This document shows, piece after piece, positions 15,298 to 24,952 of a stretch of 64,000 nucleotides of DNA. The notes beneath the pieces were generated by a model. That model was not told the DNA's origin, ran no database searches, and worked only from the letters and a program-made list of their open reading frames with translations. Source of the stretch: Boothiomyces macroporosus. Lineage: Eukaryota; Chytridiomycota; Chytridiomycetes; Rhizophydiales; Terramycetaceae. How positions within the stretch are numbered: position 1 is the first letter of the stretch; each line of letters begins with the position of its first letter. Where the stretch lies: contig JADGKB010000004.1 of the NCBI GenBank assembly GCA_027604185.1, forward strand, positions 62,001 to 126,000, in the 5' to 3' direction. Both the position numbers and the translations under genes were made by a program.

Positions 15298-15918
15298 TCA
15301 GTGGAAGCAGTCGGGATATCGGTATTGAAACATTAAGGTGCGGAGTTGCTTTTCGTTCAAGTAGGGTAAATTGTCAACATATTGAGGTCTTCCAATGTAG
15401 CCTAATACAATATCTGCTATATCAAAAGGAAGATCTAGATCGTGCATTAGTAAGTTCCCAATAAGCTGGTAGCAATGAACCTTTAGGATCGCTAAATACG
15501 GTTTGAACATTGAGTAATATTCTGTAGAGTATGAGCAGTACTTTTCTATCTTGATTCCATAGTCTATCAGCAGTGCTGCGGTATGCCAGTGCTCCCGTAT
15601 TATTGCCCAGTGTAGTGCATTTAATCCTTCATTTCCCTTGATATTTATTTTGATTCCCTTTTCCAGTAACAAGTGGGCCATTTGATTGTCGCCGTTAATA
15701 CATGCCAAGTGTAACGCCGTCATCCCATTTTTTGCAAGTTGATTGATATCTACTCCAGATTCAAGCATATATTTTACTATATCGTAGTGTCCGTTTGACG
15801 CTGCCTGTTGTAGTGGTGTGAAACGGTGATCTCTCGTGTTCAAATTTTCACCATTCTGGACCAAAATTTGCACTTTTTTCAAATCTCCTTCAAAAGCGGC
15901 TTCAATCAAATCTGTCAT
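15298..15918 (-). CDS. Ankyrin-repeat protein
   Basis: 206 aa, intronless. About four ankyrin repeats fill residues 1-140: DLIEAAFEGDLKKVQILVQNG, FTPLQQAASNGHYDIVKYML, MTALHLACINGDNQMAHLLL and LNALHWAIIREHWHTAALLI. A C-terminal region (LPFDIADIVLGYIGRPQYVDNL) resembles a SOCS/F-box-like helical end, so an adaptor role is possible. The ATG at 15918 begins directly at repeat 1; an in-frame ATG about 63 nt upstream is an alternative. Confidence 0.8.
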   Translation of the reverse strand: MTDLIEAAFEGDLKKVQILVQNGENLNTRDHRFTPLQQAASNGHYDIVKYMLESGVDINQLAKNGMTALHLACINGDNQMAHLLLEKGIKINIKGNEGLNALHWAIIREHWHTAALLIDYGIKIEKYCSYSTEYYSMFKPYLAILKVHCYQLIGNLLMHDLDLPFDIADIVLGYIGRPQYVDNLPYLNEKQLRTLMFQYRYPDCFH

Positions 15919-15968
15919 TGCGCAAAGTAAATAAACAATAAAATTTGTCAAAAATATTTCGCGTTGAG

Positions 15969-16205
15969 CTATTTTTCCCATTGGCTGTTTGATTGTTCCA
16001 ACCAATCACAAGTTTTTCCCCCTGTTGCCACAATAGAATTTCCACTGTGGCTGGTGCTGAAAGAAGTTTGCGACATCTTGGAATGATTATAGTCTGTATC
16101 TTGACTGCGATCGCATGTAGAAATCCGCCTTCTATTTTGTAATCCATCTCTTTTAGCTTTAATTACCTGAATATGTACAAGACAAGGAAAAAATTGCTTT
16201 CGCAT
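15969..16205 (-). CDS. Possible small Ser/Thr-rich protein
   Basis: A 78-codon ATG frame fits neatly between the ankyrin gene (51 nt downstream) and the Ydc2 stop. The peptide is basic at the front and Ser/Thr/Gln-rich at the end, with no known domain. Spacing supports a gene; similarity does not. An intron in the first half is possible. Confidence 0.3.
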   Translation of the reverse strand: MRKQFFPCLVHIQVIKAKRDGLQNRRRISTCDRSQDTDYNHSKMSQTSFSTSHSGNSIVATGGKTCDWLEQSNSQWEK

Positions 16206-16346
16206 TGCAGATATGGTAGCCAGTAAGATATCCTCAAACAGTCAATGGGTTTAAACATTTTTAACATAAAATGCAAATCTATATGAACGGTGAATTAAAG
16301 TGTTTTTATGATTAAAGGTATTGATAGTGGCATTGCATATTTAACT

Positions 16347-17018
16347 TCATTTGTTAAATCTATTCCTGAAATTTAGTAGCTTCAATTTCCATTGATAGTA
16401 AGCATATGCAATCAAAAAACAATCGCTCAGATCGTCCTTCTTTTTTGACAGTTGAAAGGTTTCCAAAGCGTGTTTGCCCACACTCAACTCTCCCTTTTCG
16501 ATCAAACTAGCCACCAATTCTATGCTCTTCTTCTTCTTTAGCTTGTAATCACTTTTTGGCAGTTCAAAGTACTTTGAAACCATTTGAGGCGGGATAGATT
16601 CAACCTGATTTACGAATAGCCCCGATAGAATCGCTTCAATAGCATTAGTCTTTAATATAGCATATGGTATACGCGTCCCTAATCTATAAGATTGCTTTTC
16701 AATAACATATTGCACATTATTTTTGGGAATAAGTTTGTTCAAGATTGTCGAGTAAGCTGCAATATCAAAACCCTTGGGAAATTGAGGATCAATCAACTTC
16801 CAATCGATTATATTTTTTGAGCTAGTTTCCAGATGAATATATCCTAGATTTGAAGTCCCAATATCCATTGCGATTATATCTTTAGGCACAACTACTTGAT
16901 CACATGCATTTACAATATTATCAATCAGAACTTGGCGGGTTCCGGTGATAGGCAATCCAAATTGTACACAGTTGCGGATTAATTCTGGCTTCTTTAGTTG
17001 TGAAAGGTGTTTTAACAT
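16347..17018 (-). CDS. YDC2: Mitochondrial Holliday-junction resolvase (Cce1/Ydc2)
   Basis: 223 aa, intronless. An N-terminal SAP-like helix pair (KKPELIRNCVQFGLPITGTR) precedes an RNase-H-fold resolvase. Candidate catalytic acids are Asp52 in IIAMDIGTSNLGYIHL, the Glu in QYVIEKQSYRLG and the Asp pair in KKDDLSDCFLIAYAYYQW, matching the Ydc2 pattern. These enzymes cut four-way junctions in mitochondrial DNA. The start is the first ATG on this strand (the codon before it is TTG). It is divergent from the macro-SirTM gene with 100 nt between starts. Confidence 0.9.
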   Translation of the reverse strand: MLKHLSQLKKPELIRNCVQFGLPITGTRQVLIDNIVNACDQVVVPKDIIAMDIGTSNLGYIHLETSSKNIIDWKLIDPQFPKGFDIAAYSTILNKLIPKNNVQYVIEKQSYRLGTRIPYAILKTNAIEAILSGLFVNQVESIPPQMVSKYFELPKSDYKLKKKKSIELVASLIEKGELSVGKHALETFQLSKKKDDLSDCFLIAYAYYQWKLKLLNFRNRFNK

Positions 17019-17085
17019 CAATCCAAAGAAATGTTCCGCCTCGCAAAATTAACAAAGAAATTTTCCGCCAAATTTTCCATTAATG

Positions 17086-17093
17086 TATAAATA
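17086..17093 (+). promoter_or_regulatory. TATA box of the macro-SirTM gene
   Basis: TATAAATA lies 25 nt before the ATG at 17119, a position like that of the HNH gene. It implies a very short or absent leader. Confidence 0.5.
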
Positions 17094-17118
17094 GAATAGA
17101 GATTATTGAACATGCAAA

Positions 17119-18819
17119 ATGAATCAGATCCTATTTGAAGCACTTGAAATTCTCACACAAGAATACTTTGAACGAACCGGCAATGAAATCGATTTGCATG
17201 ATTTTCCCCCATACACACATCGAAATCTGCTCAATCAGCTGCTGTGCATTCGACCACCAGTAGAGAACAAGGAATTATTTGAAAAGATTGATTACATACT
17301 GGAAGCAGAATCATCTAAACGATCAATATTGGATGTAAGCAAATTTATTGGGAATGAATATGCAAACAAATACTCTTTATATTCTGGGGATATCACAAAA
17401 CTATCAGTTGATTTTATCACGAATGCTGCAAATTCTGAACTGCTAGGATGCTTCCAGCCCTCTCACAAATGCATCGACAATGTAATCCATACATTCGCTG
17501 GACCAAGGCTAAGGTTAGCGTGTGCTAAACACCAACCTGGCGATGGAAGAGTGGGAAACGCATTCGTAACTAAAGGTTACAGTCTACCGTGCAAATATGT
17601 TATTCACACTGTTGGTCCTCAGATTAGACATAAGAGAAAACCTACTCTTGCAGAACAGGAGCAGTTGGCATCGTGCTATATACAATCCCTCGAAAAAGCA
17701 AGGCAAAGTGGAATTCCAAACCCTTCAATTGCATTTTGTTGTATTTCAACTGGGCTCTATGGATTTGATCAAGAACTTGCAAGCAGGATTGCTGTAGACA
17801 CCGCTGTTAACTATATCAATGAAAACAATATTGAAGGATGGCATATAATATTCAATGTATTTACTCCAAAAGATGAAGAGTTTTATCAAAGTCAGTTTGC
17901 AAGACAATTCCGTACAGTATATGTAAATAGAGACAGGTTTGAAATGCAAATCGCCCAAGTTGTTGAAGCGCTCAAGAGTGCGGATTACTTGCTGATATCT
18001 GGTGCGGCCGGGCTGTCTGCTAGCGCTGGAATAGATTATACATCAGAGACTGTATTCAAGAAGCATTTCCCAGTAATGCACAACAAAGGATTCAGAAAGT
18101 TTTACGAGTTTATTGGGTTTAATGACTGGAAACGACACTCTAGCAACCCCGATGGTCTAAAATGGGGGTACTATTTGGATCAAATAAACCTCGTCAGGTA
18201 CAACTGGCCAAAAGCAAAGGTATATCAAGATCTACTGGAAATATTCAACAAATTCGGAACACAAAAGGCTTTTGTAGCGACATCAAATGCGGATGGTATG
18301 TTTGAACAAAATGGCTTCCCTCTCGAATCGGTTTATACCATTCAAGGAGAATACGGAAAACTCCAATGCTTCAACAATTGTAGAGAGGATAGTGTATGGC
18401 CAACCAAGCCATATATAGACACTATTCTGCCTTATCTAAACAAAGAAACTCAAGAAATCCCTCCTAATCTTGTTCCAAAGTGCTCTAATTGTGGAGGGCC
18501 AATGATGATTAATGTGCGAGGAGGAGACTGGTTTAATGACAAGCCATACAAAGTTCAACAAGCAAGATTCAAAGAATGGAAGAGGCAAGTACTTTACGGT
18601 GTTGAACATGAAAACAAAAAATTAGTAATTCTAGAAGTAGGTGCTGGCTTCAATACACCATCAGTGCTAAGATGGCCAAATGAGAGGCTGGCAAAGAAAG
18701 ATGGAGTCCTACTGTGTAGAATCAACACAATGGAAGAAGTAGTGGACTGCAACTTTTGCGGAATCGGACTAGACGCTACCGATGCCTTGGATGTGCTATC
18801 CAGCAGTTTGCATGAATAA
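17119..18819 (+). CDS. Zn-macrodomain fused to class M sirtuin (SirTM)
   Basis: 566 aa, intronless. Residues about 85-260 are a zinc-type macrodomain: LYSGDITKL, FITNAANSELLGCFQPSHKC, CIDNVIHTFAGPRL, VIHTVGP and the ISTGLYGFD loop. Residues about 280-560 are a sirtuin: SGAAGLSASAGIDYTS, TSNADGMF (Asn390), TIQGEYGKLQC with Gln409 where ordinary sirtuins have the catalytic His, and Zn-ligand pairs including CSNCGG. Asn and Gln at these places mark SirTM, which in bacteria ADP-ribosylates a lipoylated GcvH-like protein while the macrodomain removes the mark. In fungi the two are fused. Trl1 begins 67 nt downstream on the same strand. The stop lies inside AATAAA (18815-18820). Confidence 0.92.
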   Translation: MNQILFEALEILTQEYFERTGNEIDLHDFPPYTHRNLLNQLLCIRPPVENKELFEKIDYILEAESSKRSILDVSKFIGNEYANKYSLYSGDITKLSVDFITNAANSELLGCFQPSHKCIDNVIHTFAGPRLRLACAKHQPGDGRVGNAFVTKGYSLPCKYVIHTVGPQIRHKRKPTLAEQEQLASCYIQSLEKARQSGIPNPSIAFCCISTGLYGFDQELASRIAVDTAVNYINENNIEGWHIIFNVFTPKDEEFYQSQFARQFRTVYVNRDRFEMQIAQVVEALKSADYLLISGAAGLSASAGIDYTSETVFKKHFPVMHNKGFRKFYEFIGFNDWKRHSSNPDGLKWGYYLDQINLVRYNWPKAKVYQDLLEIFNKFGTQKAFVATSNADGMFEQNGFPLESVYTIQGEYGKLQCFNNCREDSVWPTKPYIDTILPYLNKETQEIPPNLVPKCSNCGGPMMINVRGGDWFNDKPYKVQQARFKEWKRQVLYGVEHENKKLVILEVGAGFNTPSVLRWPNERLAKKDGVLLCRINTMEEVVDCNFCGIGLDATDALDVLSSSLHE

Positions 18820-18852
18820 AATATTCTAAAGTTTTTGTTTTAATGACTTTTG

Positions 18853-18859
18853 TGAGTCA
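18853..18859. promoter_or_regulatory. TGAGTCA (AP-1/Gcn4-type bZIP site) before Trl1
   Basis: A perfect TGAGTCA lies 27 nt upstream of the Trl1 ATG. The same palindromic site lies close to the second RNA-ligase gene (48843-48849). Confidence 0.4.
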
Positions 18860-18886
18860 CCTTAGCATTTTTCCCAGTTTTATCCA

Positions 18887-21070
18887 ATGCAAAAGATAGC
18901 AGAGCAACTAAAACAAATTTCAATTCAAACCAAAGATGTAAGAATCAAGCATTTCGAATATAAGCAAACCAAAATCTTGTCTTTTAAATTCACGGACCAA
19001 ATATATCCGTCGCTACCAATCAAGGCAAGAGGATTGTTCATCAACCAAGACACAAAGGAAATATTGATCAGAGGATATGACAAGTTTTATAATATTGGAG
19101 AGAATGGATTGGATTGGGAGAAATTACAAGAAACTGTAGGTCCATACAAAGTTACATTAAAAGAAAATGGTTGTATTATTTACGTATCTGTATTGAACAA
19201 TGAATTACTGGTGACTTCAAAGCATTCGCTAGGGCCTGCTAGAAATCTATCGCATTCAGAATATGGGCAGCAAATGCTTGAAAAAACCGTTAAAGATATC
19301 CACGGGCTGGTAGAATATTTGTCTGCAAATAATCTCACAGCGGTATTTGAATTGGCGGATGACGATTTTGAAGAGCATGTATTGGAGTATCCACCAGAAA
19401 AAAGAGGATTATACTGCCATGGACTAAACAGAAATACCATCAGATTTGAATCATTGGATATCAAAATAGTCAAGGAATTTGCTGATCGATTTGGATTTTT
19501 TAGTGTGGACTATCTGGAGTTTAGCGACATTTCAAAAGTAAAGGAATTTGCTGATGAATGTGCGAAAACAGGAAGTTTTGAAGGAAAAGCAATTGAAGGG
19601 TTTGTTGTTCGCTGCTTTCAAAGACAATCGTTAGAGCAACAGATGGAAAATCTAATGAAGGAAACCTCTCCATTCTTTTTTAAAATCAAATTTGATCAGC
19701 CCTATCTGATGTTTAGAGAGTGGAGGGAAGTTACCAAATCACTGCTTCAAGGGCAACATCGCTCAAAAGTGAAGTTTGAGTTATCCAAAACCTATATGGA
19801 TTGGGTTTATAAAACTATGCGTTCTCAACCTCAAGTTTTTCAGGGATTTATGGAGAATAAGGGTATCATCAAAACCAGAAACTTGTTTTTAAAAGAAGTA
19901 AAGGGTTTGGATAGTTTTGTAGGTATTACAGTCTCTGATTTGTGCCAAGAAGCCTCTGGGGATTATGAATTAAGTGTGAAATCTGGGTCAATCAAAGACA
20001 AAGTTCTTTTGATTCCGATTGCTGTTATAGGAGCCGGTAAAACCACATTGGCTAGGACTTTGGTTAATTTATATGATGAAATCGGGCATATTCAAAATGA
20101 TAATATTATTCAGAAAAAAAGTGCGCCAGTATTTGAACAGAATATCATGAATGAGTTCATGACGAAACGGATAGTTTTTGCAGATAGGAACAATCATTTA
20201 TTCCAACACCGATTAGGTTTGTGTAAAAAGTTCAAAATGGAGTATCCAGACGGGGCTGTTGTAGCTCTAAACTACAATATTGATTCGATGGATAAAAAAC
20301 AGGTGATTGAAATATCTTCAAAACGAGTGCAAGAAAGAGGCGAAAATCATCAATGCATTACGCCTACAAAAACACCAGACTTTCCTCGTATAATATCTGG
20401 GTTTGTCCATAAAAGAGACCCACTCGACTTGACTAATCCAAACGATGCATTGATTGACAGGGTGATTGAATTAAATATCAATAATTCAGTAAATGAAAAT
20501 GTATTGCTGATATCAAAAGAACTAGAGTTAAATCAATGCTCCGTTGATGATATTGAAAGTGCATTATCAAAGGCTCTGAATCAAGTTGAAACTGTCTCAA
20601 AAGTGGTAAAAAAGAAGATACCAAGGTATTATGGAATAGAAATTGACGTTCCACTTTTACCAATACTTGAAGAAATCCTGGCAGATGACTATTCATTATA
20701 CGAATCCTTTATTCAGCAATACAAAGAAAAAGGGTGGCATTCTACTATTGCATTAAGAACAGTTCCGGATCATCACCAGCTAATCAAAGAATATGATCTC
20801 AAATATCAAGATTTTGAATCATTTGAAAGAATGGTTGAAATTAAACTGGACAGACTTGTTTGGAACGATAAAGTTATGGCATTTTCAATTGTTTCCACCT
20901 ATCCTGTTATCCAGAGTGCAAACAAGCACATGCATATAACTTGTGCTGTAATGAATGGGAAAGCTATGGACAGCAATGGCATGCTGAAAGAGTACTTTGA
21001 AGAAGGTAAAGGAAAGGCTATTCCTGTTGATTTGACAATCAAAGGACATATTAAAGCATACTTGTACTGA
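18887..21070 (+). CDS. TRL1: Fungal-type tripartite tRNA ligase
   Basis: 727 aa, intronless. It heals and seals exons after tRNA splicing, and HAC1/XBP1-type mRNA in fungi. Residues 1-about 370 are the adenylyltransferase: Lys92 in VTLKENGCIIYVS is the AMP-accepting Lys, with FELADD and IEGFVVRC further on. The polynucleotide kinase follows with a P-loop (VIGAGKTTLARTL). The C-terminal 2H cyclic phosphodiesterase shows both His motifs, GWHSTIALRT and KHMHITCAV. All three activities look intact. Such ligases leave a 2'-phosphate that Tpt1 removes using NAD+. The TGA stop overlaps AATAAA by one base. Confidence 0.95.
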   Translation: MQKIAEQLKQISIQTKDVRIKHFEYKQTKILSFKFTDQIYPSLPIKARGLFINQDTKEILIRGYDKFYNIGENGLDWEKLQETVGPYKVTLKENGCIIYVSVLNNELLVTSKHSLGPARNLSHSEYGQQMLEKTVKDIHGLVEYLSANNLTAVFELADDDFEEHVLEYPPEKRGLYCHGLNRNTIRFESLDIKIVKEFADRFGFFSVDYLEFSDISKVKEFADECAKTGSFEGKAIEGFVVRCFQRQSLEQQMENLMKETSPFFFKIKFDQPYLMFREWREVTKSLLQGQHRSKVKFELSKTYMDWVYKTMRSQPQVFQGFMENKGIIKTRNLFLKEVKGLDSFVGITVSDLCQEASGDYELSVKSGSIKDKVLLIPIAVIGAGKTTLARTLVNLYDEIGHIQNDNIIQKKSAPVFEQNIMNEFMTKRIVFADRNNHLFQHRLGLCKKFKMEYPDGAVVALNYNIDSMDKKQVIEISSKRVQERGENHQCITPTKTPDFPRIISGFVHKRDPLDLTNPNDALIDRVIELNINNSVNENVLLISKELELNQCSVDDIESALSKALNQVETVSKVVKKKIPRYYGIEIDVPLLPILEEILADDYSLYESFIQQYKEKGWHSTIALRTVPDHHQLIKEYDLKYQDFESFERMVEIKLDRLVWNDKVMAFSIVSTYPVIQSANKHMHITCAVMNGKAMDSNGMLKEYFEEGKGKAIPVDLTIKGHIKAYLY

Positions 21071-21400
21071 ATAAAATGAGTCTTTTACTCAATAGTTATG
21101 AACATGCTTGTCCAGCTCAGTATGTTGGTTAATATCCGTTGATCTGTAAAGGTGACGAACAAGAAGGTTACTTGGCATAGATACAAGAGCGTTATCACCG
21201 CAACCAGGAAGCTCAAGCCCGTTCAACACGAAATAAGTCAAGATTACCAGTTAAAAGAAATTGGAAATTAGTTCTCACCTTTCTTGGATAATAGGTGGTA
21301 GTATCAAGCAGCACTGCTATCGTATCGACTTTTCATCTGTGAGACGAAAATCAACCTGCACTATTATTTAGGGGTTAAAGACCAGGTAATTACAAGATAT
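21071..21400. other. Intergenic stretch with weak coding signal
   Basis: This 330-nt gap lies between the convergent Trl1 and Sem1 genes. A plus-strand stretch after an ATG at 21076 reads like protein (charged Arg/Gln-rich segment near 21181-21280), but the frames cannot be joined by introns of the size used elsewhere here. It is left unassigned. Confidence 0.3.
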
Positions 21401-21624
21401 TTATTGCCCAGATTTTTGTTTTTCCTGATATTTCAATAATTCAGCACTTGGTTAGCTTCATCTTACCGCAACTGCAACGAGAATGGATCTTCAAACGAGT
21501 CGTTATCCCAATCCTCAATCCACAACTGGCTATCCATCGTCTCCTTCTGATCCACATTCCAGTCCTGAATATCAAATTCTTGAAACTCGTCATCGTCTTT
21601 AAGGAGCTGTTGTTTATTCGTCAT
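21401..21624 (-). CDS. SEM1: 26S proteasome subunit Sem1/Dss1 (Rpn15)
   Basis: 67 aa after removal of a 20-nt intron (21447-21466) that lies in the conserved C-terminus: FSLQLR joins AELLKYQEK, as in FSKQLRAEL of Dss1. Two acidic/aromatic blocks (DDDEFQEFDIQDW and LWIEDWDNDSFEDPF) are the family hallmark. Sem1 is a flexible linker in the proteasome lid, and also in TREX-2 and BRCA2 complexes. Without the intron the ORF would end at LQLR and look truncated. The stop lies inside AATAAA (21400-21405, minus). Confidence 0.93.
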
Positions 21625-21933
21625 TGCGATTTCCAAATTAAAAGGAAAAAAAGAAGCGAAAATATTACTTGATATTAGTCGCTCTAGTTCGATCCTGCAT
21701 CTCAAGATTAATTCTATTGTTTTTTCCATTGTATGCGGCTGCAAAATTACGCCCAACCATACTATGATTTGCCACCTCAAACTCCGTTCTCAAGTGGTTG
21801 GTTTTTAGCCTCCTTCTCTAAACAATTTTCATACTCTTCTCATGCCTTCTATTTTTTGAATTCATTCATTATTGATCTAGGGCTAGGGCTACTCTAAACA
21901 AAAGCAGTGCAACAAAAAAACTCTACAAAAATA

Positions 21934-22457
21934 ATGCAAATGAATGGAGATTTCGGCTGGCAATTTAGCAACTCTAACCCATTCCTCTTCCAAGAGCCAA
22001 TAAAAGCTGAACAGCAACCACATGTGTATGATTATGCCGAATACCCACTGAGCTTAACCTTTGATCCGACTTATATTCCAGAACAGCCTTTGAAAACATT
22101 TGAACCTAAAGAAAAGGAAATAGATCAATTCGTATGTCCCGAAGATGGCTGTGGAAAGGGATTTAAAAAGAAGTCGGCATTTCAATCACATATGAAGTCA
22201 CATACCGATAGTCCTAAGCCGTTTGTATGTACAATATGCTCTTGGTCATTTAGCCGAAGTCATGGTAATCGATCGTTTATTTAGATTTGAAACGACATGA
22301 GTTTATTCATTCAAAGGACAAGCCATTCACTTGCCAAGGATGTAACAGAGGGTTTTCCAGGAGGGATGCGCTAAAGAGGCATTTGGATACCTGGAAAGGC
22401 CGAAGAGGAACTTGTGGTCAAGCTGCGAATAAGAACAAGGAATATGCGTTGGATTAA
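21934..22457 (+). CDS. C2H2 zinc-finger transcription factor
   Basis: 167 aa after removal of a 20-nt intron (22265-22284) inside finger 2. Three C-terminal fingers are visible: [44 protein letters not shown] and [18 protein letters not shown]. The [20 protein letters not shown] pair is typical of fungal Crz1/Msn/Azf1-like regulators. The N-terminal half is acidic and aromatic, perhaps an activation region. The start is the first true ATG (an upstream in-frame GTG was ignored). Confidence 0.88.
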
Positions 22458-22566
22458 ATCATTTTCTGAATATATTAACATCTTTTATTTTGTAATTATG
22501 GCGGTTTTATAGACAGCTTCCTATGAGATATTTTGTGGTGTATTGATTCGCGCTGAAATAGACATA

Positions 22567-23588
22567 CTATTCCAATAGGGGCTCGGTTTCAGTTAGCAGT
22601 TGTTGTGGTTCTGAATCATACTGCAAGACAAAAAATCCAATAAATATTAGGGCAGATCCTATCCCAGTGTTCCAGCCAAAAGGAGTACCTACTAAAACCC
22701 AATCCACCAAGCTAGTCAAGGGAATAGAGACCAAAATACCTATTGCAGCTGTTACTGGTCCTGCAAACGTAATGACCAGAAGAAATAGCGCATTAAATAT
22801 CATCCCTAGTAAAGCAACCAACAAGATATACGGCCAAGCTTCAATAGGCGGTAGCTGGAATGTTTCAAACCCAGTAAAATGAAAAATAGGAAATAGGATA
22901 GGTCCCAACAGTATCGTAACCACTCCAATACGTCCAGTGATGTTGATGGAAAAGAATAATGATGGAGTAAAGGTAATCCCAATCTTTGTATATATAACTT
23001 CGTAAAATGCCACACAAAAGGATGAGATGATAGCGCTCGCGTACCCTATAAACTGGTCGCTATGTCCTGAAACTGAAATTCTGGGGCCAAGAGATATACA
23101 CGCAATTCCAATTATACTTATACCAACTGCGGATAGCTTTAGCCATTTAAACTGTTCGTTTAATAGCAAAGTGGACAATACATAAGTAAAGAAACAGCTA
23201 GTATTGTAAATCTACATTAAGGAATAAATACTGCAGTAATATCCCCAATAGGTATCTTGGACACACTGATATACCAGAATAATGATGCGGATGTGAATAA
23301 TATCGTCAAGATTGTCATTCTCTGCCAAATTCCAAACTTGCTAGTGTACGGTAATGTATCAATATTGCGCTGAATCAGCTTTAAATATTCAGAGTGAGAA
23401 ACTTTGGTCCGCATGTAAATGTATTGGAACGGGAGAAATAGGGCATAAGCTCCGTGGGCAACGTACAATATGAACCATGGTTTGTAGTAATCCTTTGAGC
23501 TTTGAACTAGCTGCACTAATTCTGACTGTAGTACAAACGAAGCGATGGCGAATGCGAGCAACCATTTTGATAGCGTTGAAAGAGCCAT
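22567..23588 (-). CDS. DMT-superfamily carrier (SLC35F3/F4/F5-like)
   Basis: 333 aa with about ten membrane helices, after removal of a 20-nt intron (23212-23231) between ISVSKIPIGDITA and IYNTSCFFTYVLS. The region around SAVGISIIGIACISLG, YASAIISSFCVAFYEVIYTKIG and FGWNTGIGSALIFIGFFVLQ matches SLC35F/YML018C-type carriers. Substrate unknown (the subgroup includes thiamine-related and vacuolar carriers). It lies 53 nt downstream of MOT1 in coding direction order on the minus strand. Confidence 0.85.
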
Positions 23589-23641
23589 TTTGGTAAAACT
23601 TTTTCACGATATTTGGAGATGATAATTTAAACTGCAGATAT

Positions 23642-24952
23642 TTATTTTAGCGGTACTTCTGCAATGGTAGCAGAAGATTGTGGTTCTTCAATTTCAGTTC
23701 CTTCTCTGTTGGTTTCTGGATCAAATCCAGCTTCCCTGTCGTACCACCGGTTAGTGTAATGGAATACCAAGGCAGCTACAGCCCCTGCAACGAAACCAAT
23801 ACCATCATTAGCAAATCCTAGTACGACTACGCCAGTCAATATCATGACGAAATACGCATCGTTTCTTTTAGAAATTGTAGCAAAGGATCCCAAATCTGCT
23901 GTGACTAATGCTAACTGCATACCAGCAACAACCAACATAACACCCACGATTGAATTTGGAATTCCTTTGAATACCCCAACCAAGGATTTTCCAAAGAATA
24001 TACCAGCAATCATCTTTAGCACTCCTAAAAATACAACAGATAACCCTGATCTAGCACCAAACCTGTATTGAGCACCCAAACCGCCAGATCCAAGACACCA
24101 GGACATGGACCCAAACCAAACACAAATCAAGTTCATCAAACCAACACCCATAGAAACTACTGTGACAGAAGCAACTGGCCTTGCTTTTTCAGGGAATAAA
24201 TCATCAGCCAATGCAGCAGTGGCAATCACAGAGTTCAGTAAGGTCAATGGCAATTGTCCTAAACCTGCTCTCCATGCTCCAGATGCAAATTCAGCAGCAG
24301 TAGGAGCGAATGGGGTAATGAACGAGATTCCAGGTGGAACAGATACTCCAGATTTGGCAATACTGATAACAATTCCAAGCAGAAATAGAACTAAAGCAGT
24401 AGGAGTTTGCTTTAGCTTCCAAGTAGATATGACAAACAGTGAAGCCAAGATTGCCAATACAAAATTATCAGTCCACCCTTGATGCAAGAAATACCATTGG
24501 TTCGACTCTTTGATCTGTGAGATACCTTTTGAAATCAATGAAAGCGCTGTTCCTAACTGAATTCCTCTGACTAAATATAAAGGAATAAGGCTATTCAAGT
24601 ATTTGATCCCACCAGTTATTGAAAGTAAAACACAAATCGATGAAACGAGCAATCCAGCAGAGGCAATTTCCCCCATTGACAAATTGCCAAGTAATGCAAT
24701 AGCAGCGATGGATTTCATTGGCTGCACGCTGATTGGGATATCAAAGTATAGCCCAGATACAATGTTGAAGATCCCTCCAAATAACAATGAGGCAGAAAGA
24801 GAAATTTGGTCATGCTGAGTTAATGCAACAAGAATAGGAAGTAAAGTCCCCATATCTCCAAAGGCCCCGCTAAATTCCGCAAGGGTGCTTCTCTTTCTAA
24901 GGTAATCCATGGTTGAAAAAAAATTAACAAAATTGTCGCATGATACTGACAT
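23642..24952 (-). CDS. MOT1: MOT1-type molybdate transporter
   Basis: 436 aa, intronless, about ten helices. Both MOT1 signatures are visible: FSGAFGDMGTLLPILVAL near the start, and FDIPISVQPMKSIAAIALL, followed by a second FGxMxxCLGSGGLGAQYRFGARSG region. MOT1 imports molybdate for the molybdenum cofactor and lacks the STAS domain of sulfate carriers, as here. A second in-frame Met (MDYLRKR, 15 codons in) is an alternative start nearer the family N-terminus. Confidence 0.88.
   Translation of the reverse strand: MSVSCDNFVNFFSTMDYLRKRSTLAEFSGAFGDMGTLLPILVALTQHDQISLSASLLFGGIFNIVSGLYFDIPISVQPMKSIAAIALLGNLSMGEIASAGLLVSSICVLLSITGGIKYLNSLIPLYLVRGIQLGTALSLISKGISQIKESNQWYFLHQGWTDNFVLAILASLFVISTWKLKQTPTALVLFLLGIVISIAKSGVSVPPGISFITPFAPTAAEFASGAWRAGLGQLPLTLLNSVIATAALADDLFPEKARPVASVTVVSMGVGLMNLICVWFGSMSWCLGSGGLGAQYRFGARSGLSVVFLGVLKMIAGIFFGKSLVGVFKGIPNSIVGVMLVVAGMQLALVTADLGSFATISKRNDAYFVMILTGVVVLGFANDGIGFVAGAVAALVFHYTNRWYDREAGFDPETNREGTEIEEPQSSATIAEVPLK

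Noticed and set aside
21076..21290. Protein-like stretch after an ATG downstream of Trl1
   Set aside because: Stops and frame changes cannot be joined by introns of 18-23 nt with branch sites; no family match.
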